DNA from: SM1-46 sp002451215
GTDB lineage: Bacteria; Pseudomonadota; Gammaproteobacteria; Acidiferrobacterales; Sulfurifustaceae
Direction: 5' to 3'
DNA: 64,000 nt
NCBI GenBank assembly: GCA_002451215.1
Contig: DKBM01000087.1
Coordinates: 34,980 to 98,979, forward strand
Part shown: positions 61,512-64,000 of the stretch, piece by piece
Position numbering within the stretch: the stretch's first letter is position 1
Layout of the letters: every line of letters starts with the position of its first letter
Translations under genes and position numbers: made by a program
Notes under the pieces: generated by a model
Seen by the model: only the letters and a program-made list of their open reading frames with translations
What the model was told of the DNA's origin: nothing
The model's database searches: none

Positions 61512-62732
61512 TGATGCGTACGCACCTCTCGCACAAGTGGCAGCTGCGGCTGTTCGGTGCCGGGTTCCTGGTTCTGCTGCTCGTGGCGATCGGACTTCTG
61601 CAATGGCTATCTCGCGAATACCGTCTTGAGTTCGACTGGACCCAGGCCCGGCGCCATTCGCTGTCGGATGCTTCGCTGGCCGTGCTTGCCGGTTTCCAGG
61701 AACCGATCACGGTCACGGCCTACGCAAGCCAGCGCGGCAAGCTGCGTCGCGCGATCGGCGATTTCGTGGCGCGCTACCAGGTACACAAGGCCGACCTGCG
61801 ACTGGAGTTCATCGACCCGGACGCCGAGCCGGAAAAGACACGCACGGCTGGCGTGCAGTTCGACGGAGAACTTGTCCTGAGCTATGGCGACGCGCGCGAG
61901 AACCTTGCGCCCAACCGCCTGAACGAAGAGCAGTTTACCAATGCGCTGACGCGGCTCGGCCACCGCGGCGAGCGTTGGCTGGTGTTTCTGTCCGGCCATG
62001 GCGAGGGCAGCCCCGACACCAATCGCAATTACGACTATTCGGTGTGGGCGGCTGAGCTCAAGAAGCGCGGATTCAAGACCCGCGTGCTGGCGCTGGGCAC
62101 CAGTCCCCAGATTCCCGGTAACACCACGGCACTTATCATCGCCGGCGCACAGTCGCGCTTCCTGCCGGGCGAAGTGAAGGAACTCACGCGCTATCTGAAG
62201 GACGGGGGCAACCTCCTGTGGCTGCGCAATCCGGGGCCATTGAACGGACTTGAGCAGCTCGCCGAAGCGCTGTCGATCGAGTTTGTGCCGGGCACCGTTG
62301 TCGACCCGACCAGCGCTGCACTGACTGGCAACGCCACCGCCATCGTGATTGACCAGTACCGTCCACACGCACTGGTGCGCAACTTCGTGCTCCAGACAGT
62401 ATTCCCGCACGCCGGCGGCATTGCCCTATCCGGCACGAATGCCGAGGGCGATACAAACCNNCGAGCAACGCGCGGTCGTCATCGGAGACGCCGATTTCCT
62501 CACGAACAGCTACCTCGGCAACGTTGGCAACCTCGAGCTCGGCATGAGTCTCGTCAACTGGTTCTCGCAGGACGAGGCGTTCGTCAGTATCCCGGTCCGC
62601 ACGGCTCATGACCGTAGCCTGAGCCTCAGCCGCAACAACCAGCTGGCGCTTGGCATGATATTTCTTGTGCTGCTGCCACTGGCGATGGTCGCCAGCGGCG
62701 CAACCATCTGGTGGCGGCGGCGCAAACGCTAA
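61511..62732 (+). CDS. GldG-like ABC auxiliary protein (frame interrupted by an assembly gap)
   Basis: About 406 residues from ATG 61511. N-terminal helix (LFGAGFLVLLLVAIGLLQWL), then the GldG/DUF7088 periplasmic region (FDWTQARRHSLSDASLAVLA, RLEFIDPDAEPEK, LVFLSGHGEGSPD), and a last helix MIFLVLLPLAMVASGATIWW. NN at 62460-62461 shifts the frame between GTNAEGDTN and EQRAVVIGDADFLTNSYL; one base fewer restores it. Assembly artefact rather than pseudogene. Confidence 0.88.
62460..62461. other. Assembly placeholder NN inside the GldG-like gene
   Basis: Two N bases, again one too many for an open frame. Confidence 0.95.
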
Positions 62733-62736
62733 CGCT

Positions 62737-63600
62737 ATGAAACCGCGCTGGCTCCTGCTCGCCGCCCTCCTCGCGCTGATCGGCATACTCGCGGCCGTGG
62801 CACTACTCAAGCCCGGTCGCGAAGCGACAAGGAAACCCACGCTGACCACGCTTTCCCCGGACACCATTCAGTCGATCCGGATCGAGCGCCCAAATCAAAC
62901 GCCGATCGAGATCACTCGTCACGAGGAGGGATGGCTGATGCGCAAGCCACTCGCGGCACGCGCGAACCGCTTTATCGTGGAGAATCTGCTGGCCGTGGTC
63001 GCCGCGCCGATCGAGGCGAGCCTCCCGGCGAGAGGAACCGAGCTCGCCCGCTATGGGCTGGACGCGCCACTCGCGCGCGTAAAGCTGGACGCGGACGAGA
63101 TTGCATTTGGCGCGACACACCCGTTTCAGCAACAGCAGTATGTTCGCTACCGCGACAACGTTTACCTCATCGCTTCGCACTATTACGGCGCGAGTGCCCA
63201 GAAGCCCGAGCTGTATCTCGACACGAGACTACTCGCACCGGCAACCAGGCTGACCGACCTGAAACTCGCCGACTTCTCGGTCTCGCAGATTGATGGAATC
63301 TGGCAGCGTCGGCCCGAGAGGAAAGCGCTGTCGAGCGACCATATCAACGAATTCGTGAGTGAGTGGCAACAGGCAAGCGCGCTGTCCGTGCAGCGCCACG
63401 CGGGCAAGCATCCGATCGCATGGGTAACGCTTGGGTACGCACAAGGCGAAAAGCCGCAGTCCTTGCGCATTGGCATAATCGCGCGCGAGCCGGAATTGGT
63501 ACTGTACCGCCCGGACGAAGACCTCGACTACCACTTCCCTGCCGAACTCGGCAAGCGCCTGCTGCAACTCGAGCCGGAAACCCCCGCACCGGCCAAGTAG
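62737..63600 (+). CDS. DUF4340 domain protein
   Basis: 287 residues from ATG 62737, 4 bp after the GldG-like stop. N-terminal helix LLLAALLALIGILAAVALLK; then the DUF4340 repeat-like region (TIQSIRIERPNQTPIEITR, RYGLDAPLARVKLD-type LARYGLDAPLARVKLDADEI). These proteins regularly follow gldFG-type genes and are thought to act in the same periplasmic complex. Confidence 0.88.
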   Translation: MKPRWLLLAALLALIGILAAVALLKPGREATRKPTLTTLSPDTIQSIRIERPNQTPIEITRHEEGWLMRKPLAARANRFIVENLLAVVAAPIEASLPARGTELARYGLDAPLARVKLDADEIAFGATHPFQQQQYVRYRDNVYLIASHYYGASAQKPELYLDTRLLAPATRLTDLKLADFSVSQIDGIWQRRPERKALSSDHINEFVSEWQQASALSVQRHAGKHPIAWVTLGYAQGEKPQSLRIGIIAREPELVLYRPDEDLDYHFPAELGKRLLQLEPETPAPAK

Positions 63601-63633
63601 GCTCGGGCGCGTCTGTCAGCCAGCCGCCTCGCC

Positions 63634-64000
63634 ATGCCAGAGCTCCCCGAGGTCGAAACCGTACGCCGCGGCATCGCACCACATGTTGTGGGCAGGCGTG
63701 TTGTGCGCGTCATTGTGCGCGACCGTCGCCTGCGCTGGCCGGTACCGACGTCACTCGGTAGCGAGCTGCCTGGTCAGACATTTCGGTCCGTCACGCGGCG
63801 GGCAAAGTACCTGCTTCTCAGCGCCGACCGCGGTACCGTGATCCTTCATCTTGGCATGTCGGGAAGCGTGCGGATCGTGCCGCGCGATACGCCGCCGGCC
63901 AAACACGACCACGTCGACATCGTCATGGATAACGGGTACTGCCTGCGCTTGCGTGATCCGCGCCGGTTCGGCGCCCTCCTATGGAGCCGTGCCGACCCGA
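63634..64000 (+). CDS. mutM: Formamidopyrimidine-DNA glycosylase MutM (partial, runs off the right edge)
   Basis: Start ATG 63634; 122 residues visible. MPELPEVETVRRGIAPHVVG has the catalytic N-terminal Pro2 and Glu. Lys of the beta-zeta segment in RRAKYLLLSADRGTVILHLG, then GMSGSVRI, KHDHVDIV, RDPRRFGALLW. Removes 8-oxoguanine and ring-opened purines. The helix-two-turn-helix and zinc finger lie outside the window. Confidence 0.97.
   Translation, partial: MPELPEVETVRRGIAPHVVGRRVVRVIVRDRRLRWPVPTSLGSELPGQTFRSVTRRAKYLLLSADRGTVILHLGMSGSVRIVPRDTPPAKHDHVDIVMDNGYCLRLRDPRRFGALLWSRADP

Overview
This window looks like ordinary chromosomal DNA of a high-GC, free-living gammaproteobacterium. The evidence is gene order and content. 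There is a cyaY / lptM / lysA / methyltransferase / dapF / DUF484 / xerC block, and an argH / algZ / algR / hemC-hemD-hemX-hemY block. Both are classic gammaproteobacterial arrangements (lptM, cyaY, DUF484 and hemX/hemY are largely confined to Gammaproteobacteria). I cannot name a genus. No prophage, insertion sequence, CRISPR array, rRNA or tRNA gene was recognised. Three two-base N runs (43812, 58876, 62460) mark a draft assembly.

Layout. 1-4.9 kb: the tail of a beta-propeller protein, a NodB-type deacetylase, a sterol-desaturase-like membrane protein, a convergent LysR regulator, a small secreted protein, and a DUF2156/GNAT pair. 4.9-8.5 kb: MsrPQ methionine sulfoxide repair, a DUF1223 protein and the HtpX protease. 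8.8-16.4 kb: a coiled-coil protein, an AmmeMemoRadiSam radical SAM enzyme, DUF2007, dodecin, MarC, a CBS protein, a PA0069-type radical SAM protein, a lipoprotein hydrolase and endonuclease V. 16.5-21.3 kb: an unusual HTH / [2Fe-2S] / flavoreductase fusion, then an S9 peptidase and a trypsin-like PDZ protease. 21.3-26.1 kb: YjbQ, an Rdx protein, an SlyD-type FKBP, OsmC, a molybdenum-carrier-like fusion, then glnK-amtB. 26.3-33.9 kb: a QseBC-type two-component system, small proteins, a cold-shock protein with a structured leader, two unknown membrane or anchored proteins, a CPBP protease and a divergent MarR regulator with a C-terminal cysteine cluster. 34-37.5 kb: cyclopropane fatty acid synthase, then a TetR regulator overlapping a stand-alone S24 domain whose 3' end is duplicated. 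37.5-45.4 kb: xerC to lon. 45.4-53.5 kb: small lipoprotein, MazG-like and GGDEF proteins, argH, a candidate small RNA, then two tandem AlgZ-type kinases with one AlgR-type regulator. 53.5-57.6 kb: hemCDXY. 57.6-64 kb: a CDP-6-deoxy-glucoseen-reductase-like flavoprotein, a GldA/F/G-DUF4340 transporter-like operon and the start of mutM.

Themes. Redox and thiol chemistry recurs: MsrPQ, two plant-type ferredoxin reductases, dodecin, Rdx, OsmC and three thioredoxin-fold proteins. Envelope quality control is another theme: HtpX, Lon, a DegP-like protease and lipoproteins. Many genes overlap by 4 bp, so translational coupling is common. The most unusual items are the DNA-binding-like/ferredoxin-reductase fusion at 16510-17973, the two kinases sharing one regulator at 50036-52985, the cysteine-cluster MarR at 33283-33870, and a possible terminator-ended small RNA with an adjacent 20-bp palindrome between argH and the kinase operon.
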